64,000 bases of DNA from Nocardioides pocheonensis (GTDB lineage Bacteria; Actinomycetota; Actinomycetes; Propionibacteriales; Nocardioidaceae): the NCBI RefSeq assembly GCF_003725535.1, contig NZ_RJSF01000007.1:121542-185541 (forward strand), read 5' to 3'. Shown here in pieces: positions 45,401 through 54,610 of this stretch (positions are counted from its first letter, which is position 1; each line of letters opens with the position of its first letter). The translations under genes were made by a program, and so were the position numbers. The notes beneath the pieces were generated by a model that saw nothing but the letters and a program-made list of their open reading frames with translations, was not told the DNA's origin and searched no databases.

Positions 45401-46654
45401 ATGTCCGCAAAGCTCAAGGGCCGCAAGAGCAAGGCTGCTTCGCTCGTCCCGCTGGCGCTGCTCTCGGCCGCCTGGACGGCCAGCATCGCCGGGGCCGACA
45501 GCATCGCCTCGGCGGCCAAGAACGACGGCAGCAACCTCCCCGACGGCAGCGCCGTCCCGAGCCAGGCGATCAAGGCGCCCGCGAGCGTGCCGATCCCGGG
45601 CCAGATCGCCCCGGCCGTCCCCGACGGTGCCGCCGACGCGACCGTGGCCGGCGCCTCCACCAGCGGCATCCCGTCCGCGGCGCTCTCGGCGTACCAGCGC
45701 GCGGCGCAGATCATCGACGCCGCCGACACCACCTGCAACGTCCCGTGGGAGCTGATCGCGGCGATCGGCCGCGTGGAGTCCAACCACGGCCAGTACGCCG
45801 GCAACACCCTCAACAGCGACGGCGTCAGCGTCCCCGGCGTGTTCGGCCCGACCCTGGACGGCAAGAACGGCACCCAGGCGATCGCGGACACCGACGGTGG
45901 CCAGCTCGACGGCGACCCGGTCTACGACCGCGCGGTCGGCCCGATGCAGTTCATCCCCTCGACCTGGTCCTCGGTCAAGGTCGACGCCGACGGCGACGGC
46001 CAGCGCAACCCGCAGGACATCGACGACGCCTCCCTGGCCTCGGCGGTCTACCTCTGCTCCGGCAACGACGACCTCGGCACCCGCGGAGGTCAGCAGGCCG
46101 CGGTCTTCCGCTACAACCACAGCCAGGCCTACGTCGACCTGGTCCTGCGGATCATGGAGGCCTACAGCCAGGGCGACTACACCGCGATCCCGTCCGGCAC
46201 GTACGGCGGCACGGTGTTCTCCCCGAGCGCGGCCTCCACGATCAAGTCCCGCCAGCACGCCGCCCAGCAGCACCACGCGGCGGCGGCCGCTGGATCGTCG
46301 TCCTCGTCGACCGGCTCCTCGAGCAGCACGGGCTCGACCAGCGGCAGCAACAGTGGCACCGGGTCCAGCCCGAGCCTCCCTGACAAGCCCAGCACGGGCA
46401 CGGTGACCGACCCGATCAAGCAGGCGACGCAGGGCGTCACCAGCGGGCTGGCCGACGCCACCGGCACGGTGACCAACACGGTGACGGGCACCGTCACGCA
46501 GGTGGTCGGCTACACGGCCGCGCTGACCGAGTGCACGACCCAGCTGACGCCGCTTCTTCGGATCGGTCAGGCGCCGGCCTGCGCGGACGCCAACAAGGCG
46601 GACGCACCGAGCGAGCTCAGCGCCAAGGTCAAGGCCTGGATCGCGGCACACTGA
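45401..46654 (+). CDS. Secreted lytic murein transglycosylase
   Basis: A predicted exported cell-wall enzyme of 417 residues that would cleave glycan strands. The N-terminus has a hydrophobic signal (LVPLALLSAAWTASIAGADS). The SLT-type domain spans about residues 105-250 and includes VPWELIAAIGRVESNHGQYA, with the catalytic glutamate in RVESNHG, then AVGPMQFIPSTWS and ASAVYLCSGN. A Ser/Thr/Gly-rich linker follows (about 285-335) and a C-terminal repetitive Thr/Val segment with two cysteines. A strong hairpin terminator follows 9 nt after the stop. Confidence 0.9.
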   Translation: MSAKLKGRKSKAASLVPLALLSAAWTASIAGADSIASAAKNDGSNLPDGSAVPSQAIKAPASVPIPGQIAPAVPDGAADATVAGASTSGIPSAALSAYQRAAQIIDAADTTCNVPWELIAAIGRVESNHGQYAGNTLNSDGVSVPGVFGPTLDGKNGTQAIADTDGGQLDGDPVYDRAVGPMQFIPSTWSSVKVDADGDGQRNPQDIDDASLASAVYLCSGNDDLGTRGGQQAAVFRYNHSQAYVDLVLRIMEAYSQGDYTAIPSGTYGGTVFSPSAASTIKSRQHAAQQHHAAAAAGSSSSSTGSSSSTGSTSGSNSGTGSSPSLPDKPSTGTVTDPIKQATQGVTSGLADATGTVTNTVTGTVTQVVGYTAALTECTTQLTPLLRIGQAPACADANKADAPSELSAKVKAWIAAH

Positions 46655-46663
46655 CCTGACTGC

Positions 46664-46699
46664 AAGAAGCCCCCGGTCCTGGTGGACCGGGGGCTTCTT
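46664..46699. terminator. Strong bidirectional terminator
   Basis: AAGAAGCCCCCGGTCC (46664-46679) pairs perfectly over 16 bp with GGACCGGGGGCTTCTT (46684-46699) around a TGGT loop. It lies between the convergent transglycosylase and hemB genes and, being self-complementary with TTCTT at the end of either strand, can stop transcription from both sides. Confidence 0.9.
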
Positions 46700-46714
46700 C
46701 GTCCCAGGACGGGG

Positions 46715-47692
46715 CTAGCGGCGCAGCAGCTGCGCCGCCTCCAGCGCCCAGTAGGTCAGCACCACGTCGGCACCGGCGCGCCGGATGGACGTGAGCGTCT
46801 CGAGGATCGCCGCCTCGCGGTCGATCCAGCCGTGGGCGGCCGCCGCCTCGACCATGGCGAACTCGCCGGACACGTTGTACGCCGCGACCGGGACGTCGAC
46901 GGCCTCCCGGACGGCGCTGACCACGTCGAGGTAGCCCATCGCCGGCTTCACCATGACGATGTCGGCGCCCTCGGCCACGTCGAGCCGGGCCTCGCGGACG
47001 CCCTCGAGCCGGTTCGCGGGGTCCTGCTGGTAGGTGCGCCGGTCGCCCTGCAGGGACGAGTCGACGGCCTCGCGGAACGGGCCGAAGAACGCGGAGGCGT
47101 ACTTCGCGGAGTAGGCCAGGATGCCCGTGCCGGTGTAGTGCTCGGCGTCGAGGGCCTGGCGGACCACGCCGACCTGGCCGTCCATCATCCCGCTCGGGCC
47201 GACCAGGTCGACCCCGGCGGCCGCTTGGGCGACCGCCATCGCGGCGTACACCTCGAGGGTGCGGTCGTTGTCGACGTTGCCGTCGGGGTCGAGGACCCCG
47301 CAGTGCCCGTGGTCGGTGAACTCGTCGAGGCACAGGTCGGACATCACCGTGAGCTGGTCACCGACCTCGGCGACGACGTCGGTGATCGCGAGGTTCAGGA
47401 TGCCGTGCGGATCGGTCGCCCCGGACCCGGTCGCGTCCTTGTGCTCGGGGATGCCGAACAGCATCACCCCGCCGAGACCGGCCGCGACCGCCTCGGCGGC
47501 CGCCTTCTTGAGCGAGTCACGGGTGTGCTGGACGACCCCCGGCATGGAGGCGATCGGGTTGGGCTCGGTCGCGCCCTCCCGGACGAAGAGCGGCAGCACC
47601 AGCTGGTGGGCGGCCACCTCCGTCTCCGAGACCATCCGGCGCAGCGCAGGCGTGCGCCGCAGCCGGCGGGGTCGGACGTCGGGGAAGCCCAC
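46715..47692 (-). CDS. hemB: Porphobilinogen synthase (delta-aminolevulinate dehydratase)
   Basis: Joins two 5-aminolevulinate molecules to porphobilinogen. The 325-residue protein has the active-site lysines in [14 protein letters not shown] (near residue 200) and [11 protein letters not shown] (near 255). The metal region reads [14 protein letters not shown]: the first and third cysteine positions of zinc-type enzymes are kept, but the middle one is aspartate, so metal dependence may differ from the classical zinc form. The GTG at 47692 is used, overlapping nothing. It is last in the rex-hemA-hemC-cobA/hemD-hemB run. Confidence 0.93.
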   Translation of the reverse strand: MGFPDVRPRRLRRTPALRRMVSETEVAAHQLVLPLFVREGATEPNPIASMPGVVQHTRDSLKKAAAEAVAAGLGGVMLFGIPEHKDATGSGATDPHGILNLAITDVVAEVGDQLTVMSDLCLDEFTDHGHCGVLDPDGNVDNDRTLEVYAAMAVAQAAAGVDLVGPSGMMDGQVGVVRQALDAEHYTGTGILAYSAKYASAFFGPFREAVDSSLQGDRRTYQQDPANRLEGVREARLDVAEGADIVMVKPAMGYLDVVSAVREAVDVPVAAYNVSGEFAMVEAAAAHGWIDREAAILETLTSIRRAGADVVLTYWALEAAQLLRR

Positions 47693-47697
47693 CGGAC

Positions 47698-49416
47698 CTA
47701 CTTCGAGCTGGCCCGACGGCGACCCGCGGGACGCCGCTCGGAGGGTCGCGTGACCGGCTGACCGGACTCGAGCAGCGAGGCACGGCGCGCGGCGCCGAAG
47801 TCGGCCAGCGCGTCCGCGAGCTCCTCGGCCGACGGGTTCGGCGCCATCACGTCCACGCGCAGGCCGTGCTCCTCGGCGGTCTTCGCCGTGGCCGGCCCGA
47901 TCACCGCGATGATCGTCGAGGTGTGCGGCTTGCCGGCGATCCCGACGAGGTTGCGCACCGTCGAGGAGGAGGTGAAGACCACGGCGTCGAACTTGCCGGC
48001 CTTGATCGCCTCGCGGGTCGGCGCCGGCGGCGGGGCAGCCCGGACGGTGCGGTACGCCGTCACGTCGTCGACCTCCCAGCCCAGCTCGACCAGCCCGGCG
48101 ACCAGGGTCTCCGTGGCGATGTCGGCCCGGGGCAGGAAGACCCGGTTGATCGGGTCGAGCACCTCGTCGTACGGCGGCCAGTCCTCGACCAGCCCACGGG
48201 CGGACTGCTCGCCCGACGGGGTCAGGTCGGCGCGCAGGCCCCACTCGAGCAAGGAGGCGGCGGTCTTCTCACCGACGGCCGCGATCTTCAGCCCCGAGAA
48301 GGCCCGGGCGTCCAGGCCGTACTCCTCGAACTTCTCGCGGACGGCGCGCACGGCGTTCACCGAGGTGAACGCGATCCACTCGTAGCGGCCCTCGACCAGG
48401 CCGCGCACGGCCTTGTCCATCTGCTGCGGGTTGCGCGGCGGCTCGACGGAGATCGTCGGCACCTCCTCCGGCTCGGCGCCGTAGCCGCGCAGCCGGGAGG
48501 AGAGCGAGCCGGCCTGCTCCTTGGTGCGCGGGACCAGCACCCGCCACCCGAAGAGCGGCTTGGTCTCGAACCAGGACAGCTGGTCGCGCAGGTCCACAAC
48601 TGGTCCTACCACGGTCACGGCCGGCGCTTCCAGCTTCGCGGCGCGAGCGTCGGCTGCGATGTTCGCCAGCGTCGAGACCACCGTGCGCTGGGTGGTCACC
48701 GTGCCGGTGCGGGTCATCGACACCGGGGTGTCCGCCGGCCGGCCCGCGGCGACCAGCTCGCGCGCGATCTCGCCGATGCTGCCGACCGCGGAGAGCAGGA
48801 CGAGCGTCGGACGGTCGACGTACTGCGACCAGTCGATCGCCGCGCCGCTGCACGACACGACGGTGACGTCGCGGTGGTTCTTCGTGGTCAGCGGGATGCC
48901 GGCGTACGCCGGGACGGCGTGCACCGAGGAGACCCCGGGGACGATCTCGAAGCCGATGCCGGCCTTCGCGCAGGCCTGGGCCTCCTCGGGCCCGGATGCG
49001 TAGAGGAACGGGTCGCCGGCCATCAGCCGGACCACCCGCTTGCCGGTGCGGGCCTGGCGGGCGACCACCTTCGCGCGGGCAGCGTGCGTGAGCGGCTGGC
49101 CGTCCTCGCCGAAGCCACCGTCGACGAAGACCGGGCCGGGCGCGGGAGCAGCGGCCTCCTCCGCGTCGGACTCGTCGACCTCGGCCTCGACCGGCGCCGG
49201 GAGGCCGAGCAGGCCCCGCACGAGGGACTCGTGCTCGGGGAGCTCCGTCACGACGATCTCGGCCTGCCGGAGCAGGTCGACCGCGCGGACGGTGAGCAGG
49301 TCGGGGTCACCGGGTCCGGCGCCCACGAAGGACACCCACCGGGTCGGCCGGTGGCTCGGCCCGTGGGTCACGCGCTGCGTGTCGGCGTTGGTCGTGCTGG
49401 ATGCAGACTTGGTCAC
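47698..49416 (-). CDS. cobA-hemD: Uroporphyrinogen-III C-methyltransferase / uroporphyrinogen-III synthase fusion
   Basis: A 572-residue bifunctional protein. The N-terminal SUMT (CobA/CysG-like) domain, about residues 25-270, has [32 protein letters not shown] near 132 and [17 protein letters not shown] near 170, including the SAM-binding [11 protein letters not shown]. The C-terminal HemD domain, about 285-555, would cyclise hydroxymethylbilane to uroporphyrinogen III. Such fusions are common in actinobacteria. GTG at 49416 overlaps the hemC stop as GTGA. An acidic insert near residue 75 is a loop. It links heme synthesis to siroheme or cobalamin. Confidence 0.92.
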   Translation of the reverse strand: MTKSASSTTNADTQRVTHGPSHRPTRWVSFVGAGPGDPDLLTVRAVDLLRQAEIVVTELPEHESLVRGLLGLPAPVEAEVDESDAEEAAAPAPGPVFVDGGFGEDGQPLTHAARAKVVARQARTGKRVVRLMAGDPFLYASGPEEAQACAKAGIGFEIVPGVSSVHAVPAYAGIPLTTKNHRDVTVVSCSGAAIDWSQYVDRPTLVLLSAVGSIGEIARELVAAGRPADTPVSMTRTGTVTTQRTVVSTLANIAADARAAKLEAPAVTVVGPVVDLRDQLSWFETKPLFGWRVLVPRTKEQAGSLSSRLRGYGAEPEEVPTISVEPPRNPQQMDKAVRGLVEGRYEWIAFTSVNAVRAVREKFEEYGLDARAFSGLKIAAVGEKTAASLLEWGLRADLTPSGEQSARGLVEDWPPYDEVLDPINRVFLPRADIATETLVAGLVELGWEVDDVTAYRTVRAAPPPAPTREAIKAGKFDAVVFTSSSTVRNLVGIAGKPHTSTIIAVIGPATAKTAEEHGLRVDVMAPNPSAEELADALADFGAARRASLLESGQPVTRPSERRPAGRRRASSK

Positions 49417-50450
49417 TGTTGCCCTCTTGCTACGTGCGCTGGGTCGGTCGGGTGCGGGTCGGTCGGGTGCTGCTGGTCGTGCGGAACGTGCTGGTCCTCG
49501 TCGAGCAGGTCGTGGGCGCCGTCGGCCACCATCTCGGCGGCGAGCGCCCGGCCGACCGCGACGGGGTCGTGGGCGGCGCCGGAGGCGGAGCGGCGTACGG
49601 CGAGCGCGCCGTCCGGCGAGAGCGCGACCGCCCGGATCCAGAGCTCCTCGCCGTCGTCGCCCTCGACGACCTCCGCGAGGGCGCCGACCGGTGCGGCGCA
49701 GCCGGCCTCGAGCTCGGCGAGCACGACCCGCTCGCACACCACCGCGGCACGGGTGCGGGCGTCGTCGAGGGCCGTCTCGAGGAGGGCGACGAGCTCGGTG
49801 TCGGCGCTGCGGCACTCCACGGCGAGCGCGCCCTGGCCCGGCGCCGGCAGCACCTGGATCGGGTCGAGCACCTCGGTGACCTCGTCGAGCCTCCCGAGCC
49901 TGGCGAGCCCGGCCCGGGCGAGCACGACCGCGTCGAGCTCGCCGGAGCGCACCTTGCCGATGCGCGTGTCCACGTTGCCGCGTACGCCGACCAGCTCGAC
50001 GCCGAGCCCGAGCGCCTCGATCTGGGCGACCCGGCGCGGCGACCCCGTGCCGACCCGGCTGCCCGGCGGCAGCTCGCCGAGGGTGAGCCCGTCACGGGCG
50101 ACCACGACGTCGCGGGGGTCCTCGCGCGGAGGCACGGCCGCGAGCGTGATGCCCTCGGCCGGCGCGGTGGGCAGGTCCTTGAGCGAGTGGACGGCGAGGT
50201 CCACCTCGCCGGCGAGCAGCGCGTCGCGGAGCGCGCTGACGAAGACACCGGTGCCGCCGAGGCTGGCCAGCGGAGCGGTGGCGACATCGCCCTCCGTGCG
50301 CACCGGCACCAGCGCGACGTCACGACCGCTGCGCTCGGAGAGCAGCTCGGCGACCAGGCCGCTTTGCGTGCGGGCGAGCTCGGAGGCGCGGGTGCCGAGC
50401 CGAAGGACGCCGGTGGTCGCGCTCGTGCCCGGGTGCGAGGTCGGTGCCAT
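49413..50450 (-). CDS. hemC: Hydroxymethylbilane synthase
   Basis: Polymerises four porphobilinogens to hydroxymethylbilane (porphobilinogen deaminase). The 345-residue product has LRLGTRASELARTQS near residue 16, HSLKDLPTA near 88, LGTGSPRRVAQ near 133, and the dipyrromethane-cofactor cysteine in LEAGCAAPVGA (Cys251). Arginine-rich loops for the substrate carboxylates are present. A His/Asp/Pro-rich tail of about 30 residues follows. ATG at 50450 shares one base with the hemA stop (TGATG). Confidence 0.96.
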   Translation of the reverse strand: MAPTSHPGTSATTGVLRLGTRASELARTQSGLVAELLSERSGRDVALVPVRTEGDVATAPLASLGGTGVFVSALRDALLAGEVDLAVHSLKDLPTAPAEGITLAAVPPREDPRDVVVARDGLTLGELPPGSRVGTGSPRRVAQIEALGLGVELVGVRGNVDTRIGKVRSGELDAVVLARAGLARLGRLDEVTEVLDPIQVLPAPGQGALAVECRSADTELVALLETALDDARTRAAVVCERVVLAELEAGCAAPVGALAEVVEGDDGEELWIRAVALSPDGALAVRRSASGAAHDPVAVGRALAAEMVADGAHDLLDEDQHVPHDQQHPTDPHPTDPAHVARGQQ

Positions 50451-51739
50451 CAGACCCCCTCCACCCTCGTCACGGCGTCGACCGCGTCGGGGTCGAGCGC
50501 GAACAGCTCGGCCAGGGCGGTGGCGTAGGACACCGCTCCGGTCTCGTTCGCGAGCTCCTTGACCCGGACGGTCGGCTGGTGGAGCAGCTTGTCGGCGACC
50601 CGGCGCACGGCCTGCTCGATCTCGGCGCGGGCGGCGTCGTCGAGCTGGGGAAGCCGGCCGGCGAGGCGCTGGAGCTCGGCCTCGACCACACCGGTCGCCA
50701 TCGTGCGCAGCGCGACCACGGTCGGCGTGACGCTCGCGGAGCGGCGGGCGGAGAGGTAGGCGCTGAGCTCCTGCGCGACGATCGAGCGGACGTCGGCGAC
50801 CTCGGCGCGCTCGCCGGCGCCCTCGAGGTCGGCCGCCAGCACGGCCAGGTTGATCAGCTTCACGCCCGGCTCGTCGCCGACGGCGGGGTCGACGTCGCGC
50901 GGGAGGGCGAGGTCGATCACCACGAGCGGGTCGGCGCCGGGACGCGAGGCCTGCACGGTCGCCAGGTCGAGCACGGTGCCGGTGGCCCCGGTGCAGGAGA
51001 TCACCACGTCGACGGACCCCAGGAGAGCCGGCGCCTCGTCGAGCGCGATCGCCTGCCCGCCGTACTGCTCGGCGAGGCGCTGGGCGTTCTCCGGCGTGCG
51101 GTTGGCGACGACGATCGGGCCCGCGCCGGTGCGCGCGAGGGTCGACACCGACAGCGACGCCATCGCGCCCGCGCCGAGGACGAGCGAGCGCAGGTCGGTC
51201 GAGCGGCCGAGGTGCTCGGTCGCCTCCTGCAGGGCGGCGGCCACCAGGGACGGACCGGCACGGTCGATGTCGGTCTCGGCGTGGGCGCGCTTGCCCACGC
51301 GGAGCGCCTGTTGGAACAGCGAGTTCAACGCCGGGCCGACGGTGCCGGACTCCTGCCCGCCCCGGAGCGCCTCACGCGCCTGGCCGAGGATCTGGCTCTC
51401 GCCGACGACCATCGAGTCCAGGCCCGAGGCGACGTGGAACAGGTGGGACACCGCGGCGTCGTCGTAGTGCACGTACAGGTGCGGGACGAGCAGCTCGCCC
51501 GGGTCGTTGCTCGGCTCGAGGATCATCCGCGAGATCGACTCGACGCTGCCGTGGAAGCGGTCGACCTCGGCGTAGACCTCGATCCGGTTGCAGGTCGAGA
51601 GGACCGTGGCCTCGATGACGTGGTCGATGTCGAACACGTCCCGGATCAGCTTGGTGGCTCCCTCGGGGTCGCGCGCGACCTGCTCCAGCACCGCCACCGG
51701 CGCGGAGTTGTGCGACATGCCGACCACCAACACGCTCAT
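50450..51739 (-). CDS. hemA: Glutamyl-tRNA reductase
   Basis: First committed enzyme of the C5 heme pathway; reduces glutamyl-tRNA with NADPH to glutamate-1-semialdehyde for HemL. The 429-residue protein has the catalytic cysteine in LSTCNRIEVYAEV (Cys50), the GESQILGQ motif near 118 and the NADPH Rossmann region VLGAGAMASLSVSTLA near 187, followed by the dimerisation coil. It overlaps the rex stop by 4 nt (ATGA-type overlap), so it is co-translated with rex. In Streptomyces, hemA, hemC and hemD follow rex and are Rex-controlled. Confidence 0.96.
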   Translation of the reverse strand: MSVLVVGMSHNSAPVAVLEQVARDPEGATKLIRDVFDIDHVIEATVLSTCNRIEVYAEVDRFHGSVESISRMILEPSNDPGELLVPHLYVHYDDAAVSHLFHVASGLDSMVVGESQILGQAREALRGGQESGTVGPALNSLFQQALRVGKRAHAETDIDRAGPSLVAAALQEATEHLGRSTDLRSLVLGAGAMASLSVSTLARTGAGPIVVANRTPENAQRLAEQYGGQAIALDEAPALLGSVDVVISCTGATGTVLDLATVQASRPGADPLVVIDLALPRDVDPAVGDEPGVKLINLAVLAADLEGAGERAEVADVRSIVAQELSAYLSARRSASVTPTVVALRTMATGVVEAELQRLAGRLPQLDDAARAEIEQAVRRVADKLLHQPTVRVKELANETGAVSYATALAELFALDPDAVDAVTRVEGV

Positions 51740-52410
51740 GCCACGACCTCCGGGTCGAGGGTCGGGTCGGGCGAGGCGGGCGCCGACTTGCGCTGCTCGT
51801 GGTAGGCGAGGATCTGCAGCTCGCTGGAGAGGTCGACCATGCGCACGTCCACCTCGGGCGGCACGGTGAGGACGGTCGGGGCGAAGTTCAGGACGCTGCG
51901 GATGCCGGCGTCGACCATGTGGTCGCAGACCGACTGGGCCGCCGCGGCGGGAGTGGCGATCACGCCGATCGCGACGCCGTGCTCGCGCACGATCGCGGAG
52001 AGCTCGGTGAACGGCCGGATCTTCAGCCCGGCGACCAGCTCGCCCTGCCGCGCCGCGTCGGCGTCGAGCAGCGCGACGGTCCGGAAGCCGCGCGAGCTGA
52101 AGCCGGAGTAGTTGGCGAGCGCGTGGCCGAGGTTGCCGATCCCGACGATCACGACCGGCCAGTCCTGGGTCAGCCCGATCTCGCGCGCGATCTGGTAGCG
52201 CAGGTACTCCACGTCGTACCCGACGCCGCGGGTGCCGTAGGAGCCGAGGTGGGAGAGGTCCTTGCGGAGCTTGGCGCTGTTCACACCGGCGGCGCTGGCG
52301 AGCTCCTCGCTCGAGCAGGTGCGGATCTCGCGCTCGAGGAGCGAGTTGAGCGCCCTCAGGTACACCGGCAGGCGCGCGACGGTCGCCTCGGGGATGCGCG
52401 TAGGGCTCAC
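51736..52410 (-). CDS. rex: Redox-sensing transcriptional repressor Rex
   Basis: NADH/NAD+-sensing repressor, 224 residues. It binds DNA when NAD+ is high relative to NADH and releases when NADH rises. The N-terminal winged helix (VNSAKLRKDLSHLGSYGTRG, near residue 44) and the Rossmann nucleotide site VVIVGIGNLGHALANY near 86 are intact, followed by the C-terminal swapped helix. The GTG start has GGAGAG upstream. It leads the hemA-hemC-cobA/hemD-hemB run, and Rex-type sites lie in front of it and of nuoA. Confidence 0.95.
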   Translation of the reverse strand: MSPTRIPEATVARLPVYLRALNSLLEREIRTCSSEELASAAGVNSAKLRKDLSHLGSYGTRGVGYDVEYLRYQIAREIGLTQDWPVVIVGIGNLGHALANYSGFSSRGFRTVALLDADAARQGELVAGLKIRPFTELSAIVREHGVAIGVIATPAAAAQSVCDHMVDAGIRSVLNFAPTVLTVPPEVDVRMVDLSSELQILAYHEQRKSAPASPDPTLDPEVVA

Positions 52411-52477
52411 TGTCTACTCTCCAGCGGCACGCTCCGGCCCGGCGGACGGGCCCGTCTCGCAAGCGTGCAGCGGATTC

Positions 52478-52507
52478 ACCATAAGAGTTTGTGAACGTGG
52501 GAACAAA
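52478..52507 (-). promoter_or_regulatory. rex-hem promoter overlapping a Rex-like operator
   Basis: On the minus strand, TTGTTC (52506-52501) and TATGGT (52483-52478) form a promoter with a 17-bp spacer, ending about 70 nt upstream of the rex GTG. The overlapping plus-strand sequence TTGTGAACGTGGGAACAAA (about 52489-52507) has a perfect TTGTGAA half-site, with the second half degenerate (GGAACAA instead of TTCACAA). Autoregulation of rex-hem is plausible but weaker in sequence than the nuo site. Confidence 0.55.
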
Positions 52508-52595
52508 CCGAGTCCGCACCGTGACCGGCGCCTCACCCGGAGCGGGCTACCACAGGTGAGACATTCGCCACCCGCCGGGGTCGGGTACGCCGGGG

Positions 52596-52850
52596 TCAGC
52601 CGCCGGGTGCGCGACCCAGCGCGGCGCGGAGCCGGCGCTCGTCGACCCGCCAGAAGTCGTGCTGGGCACCGTCGACGAAGGTGACCGGGATCTGCTCGCC
52701 GAACCGGCGCTGGAGGTCGGGGTCGGCGGTGATGTCGACCTCGGCGTACGTCGTGCCCAGCTCGGCGCACACCCGCGCGACCACCTCGACGGCGTCCTCG
52801 CACAGGTGGCACCCGGGCTTGCCGTAGACGGTGACCCGGACGTCGTTCAC
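52596..52850 (-). CDS. Glutaredoxin-like thiol-redox protein
   Basis: A small thioredoxin-fold protein, 84 residues from the GTG at 52850. The redox motif is PGCHLC (about residues 12-17), preceded by VTVYGK as in glutaredoxins, and there is a cis-proline region IPVTFVDG near 55. The residues after CxxC and the conserved glycines fit the glutaredoxin or NrdH-like group in actinobacteria. It is upstream (with respect to transcription) of the rex promoter, in the same relative place as Mycobacterium tuberculosis Rv0508 from memory. Confidence 0.85.
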   Translation of the reverse strand: MNDVRVTVYGKPGCHLCEDAVEVVARVCAELGTTYAEVDITADPDLQRRFGEQIPVTFVDGAQHDFWRVDERRLRAALGRAPGG

Positions 52851-52863
52851 CTCAGCAAGCTCG

Positions 52864-54444
52864 TCATTCCAGGAGCCCCAGCGCGCGGCGGCGCTCGGTG
52901 GCGCGGAGCCGGCCCTTCTGCACCTTGCCCGTGATCGTCGAGGGGAGGCTGTCCACGACGTTGACCACGCTGGGCTGCTTGAAGCCCGCGAGCCGCGCCG
53001 CGCAGTGGGCGCGCACCCGCTCGACGAGGGCATCGGGGTCGACCTCGCCGGCCCGGGTGACGTAGGCGACCACGGCCTCGCCGGTCATCTCGTCCTCGAC
53101 GCCGATCACGGCGGCCTGGGCCACGTCGTCCAGCTCGAGGATGACCTCCTCGACCTCGCTGGGGTAGACGTTGAAGCCCGACACGATCACCAGGTCCTTG
53201 AGCCGGTCGACCAGGAACAGGTCCCCGTCGGCGTCGAGGTAGCCCACGTCCCCGGTCGCCCACCACCCGTCCTCGCCGGGACCGTCGGCGCCGTCCGGCC
53301 AGTAGCCGGAGAAGAGGTTGTCCCCCCGGATCAGGATCTCGCCCGCGTCGTCCTCGTCGGGAGCCCGGCCGGTCTCGTCGGCCAGCCGGATCTCGATGCC
53401 GGGCAAGGCTGCTCCGACCGAGCGCGGGTCGGCCTTCTTGCTGCAGAGGTCGGAGGTGACCACGGGGGCCGCCTCGGTGAGGCCGTAGCCCTGGTGGATG
53501 GCCAGGCCGGTGCGCTCCGAGAACGCCTCCGTGAGGTCGGCGGCCAGAGGGGCCGAGCCGCTGAGGATCGTCCGGACCGGCCCCAGCCGCTCCTCGAGGC
53601 CCGGGACCTGCATCCAGTAGGCGAACACCGGCGGGGCCACCGGGAGCACGGAGATCGCCTCGTCCTCGATGATGTCGAGGGAGCCCTCGGGGTCGAAGCC
53701 GTCGACCAGCACCATCCGCGCGTGCTGGCGCACGACCTGGCCGAGCACCGCGTTGAGGCCGTAGACGTGGAACAGCGGCAGCACGCCGAGCACGACGTCG
53801 CGACCGGTGATCATCGGCGGGTCGACGGCGGCCGCCTGCTCGATGTTGGCCAGCAGCGCGCGGTGGCTGAGCATCGCGGCCCGCGGGCGCCCGGAGGTGC
53901 CGCTCGTGTAGAGCAGCACGGCCAGCGACTCGGGGTCGGTCTCGCCCGGGACCGGCTCGCCGGTCTGGGCCACCAGCTGCTCCCAGCTGCGCTCGCCGTC
54001 CTCGACGGCCACGTCGATGCCGACCACGCGCGGCGGGCTCGCCGCGGCGTCGCCGGACGCCGCCAGCGCCTCGCGCACGCCGACGACCGCGGCCCGCACG
54101 GTGCCGGCGGTCGTCGGGTCGCTCACCACCATCCGCGCGCCGCTGTCGGCGAGCATCCGGACCACCTCGCCGGTGGCACTGCGCGGATTGATCGGTACGG
54201 CGACCATGCGGGCCCGCAGGACGCCGTAGTAGGTGGCGACGAACTCGATCCGGTTCGTGGTGGCGATGATGACCCGGTAGCCGGCGACCATGCCGGCGGA
54301 GGAGAGACCGTGCGCGACGCGGCTGGCGAGGTCGTCGAGCACCGCCCAGGTCACGGTGCGGCCGGTGGCGGCCTCCGAGAGGGCGATCCGCTCGGGTTCC
54401 TCGCGTGCAGCGGTGGCCAGGAGATCGGCGACATTGCTCCCCAT
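52864..54444 (-). CDS. AMP-dependent acyl-CoA synthetase/ligase
   Basis: A 526-residue adenylate-forming enzyme that would activate a fatty or other carboxylic acid as its CoA thioester. The P-loop LYTSGTSGRPRAAMLSH is near residue 173, the GYGLTEAAPV substrate region near 330, DGWWATGDVGYLDADG near 400, the hinge VDRLKDLVIVSGFNVYPSEVEE near 420, and the terminal catalytic lysine in TITGKVQKG. Substrate not determined. ATG at 54444 (MGSNVADLLATAA); an upstream ATG at 54495 is less likely. It is 13 nt upstream (in transcription) of the glutaredoxin gene, so they may be co-transcribed. Confidence 0.88.
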   Translation of the reverse strand: MGSNVADLLATAAREEPERIALSEAATGRTVTWAVLDDLASRVAHGLSSAGMVAGYRVIIATTNRIEFVATYYGVLRARMVAVPINPRSATGEVVRMLADSGARMVVSDPTTAGTVRAAVVGVREALAASGDAAASPPRVVGIDVAVEDGERSWEQLVAQTGEPVPGETDPESLAVLLYTSGTSGRPRAAMLSHRALLANIEQAAAVDPPMITGRDVVLGVLPLFHVYGLNAVLGQVVRQHARMVLVDGFDPEGSLDIIEDEAISVLPVAPPVFAYWMQVPGLEERLGPVRTILSGSAPLAADLTEAFSERTGLAIHQGYGLTEAAPVVTSDLCSKKADPRSVGAALPGIEIRLADETGRAPDEDDAGEILIRGDNLFSGYWPDGADGPGEDGWWATGDVGYLDADGDLFLVDRLKDLVIVSGFNVYPSEVEEVILELDDVAQAAVIGVEDEMTGEAVVAYVTRAGEVDPDALVERVRAHCAARLAGFKQPSVVNVVDSLPSTITGKVQKGRLRATERRRALGLLE

Positions 54445-54610
54445 CCGGGGAGTCTCCCACAGGCGATTGAGCCGAGCGCAGAGGATCGGCCACAACGCTT
54501 CTCCGTGGCCGAAGCCTCTGCCGAGGCGATGGAGCCTGTTGAGGAGCGCAGCGACGATCGCACGGCGTCGGGGCGGGCACGACGACCGTGCCGCGTTCTA
54601 GGGTGGCCCT

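Noticed and set aside
47698-49815. Extended N-terminus of the cobA-hemD fusion to 49815
   Set aside because: The added part is Arg/Pro-rich, lies opposite conserved hemC codons and has no domain. The GTG at 49416 with the GTGA overlap fits the operon.
54488-54545. Possible repeat copy (GGCCGAAGCC...GCCTGTTGAGG) between the ligase and HAD genes
   Set aside because: It matches only fragments of the element and has no matching arms.
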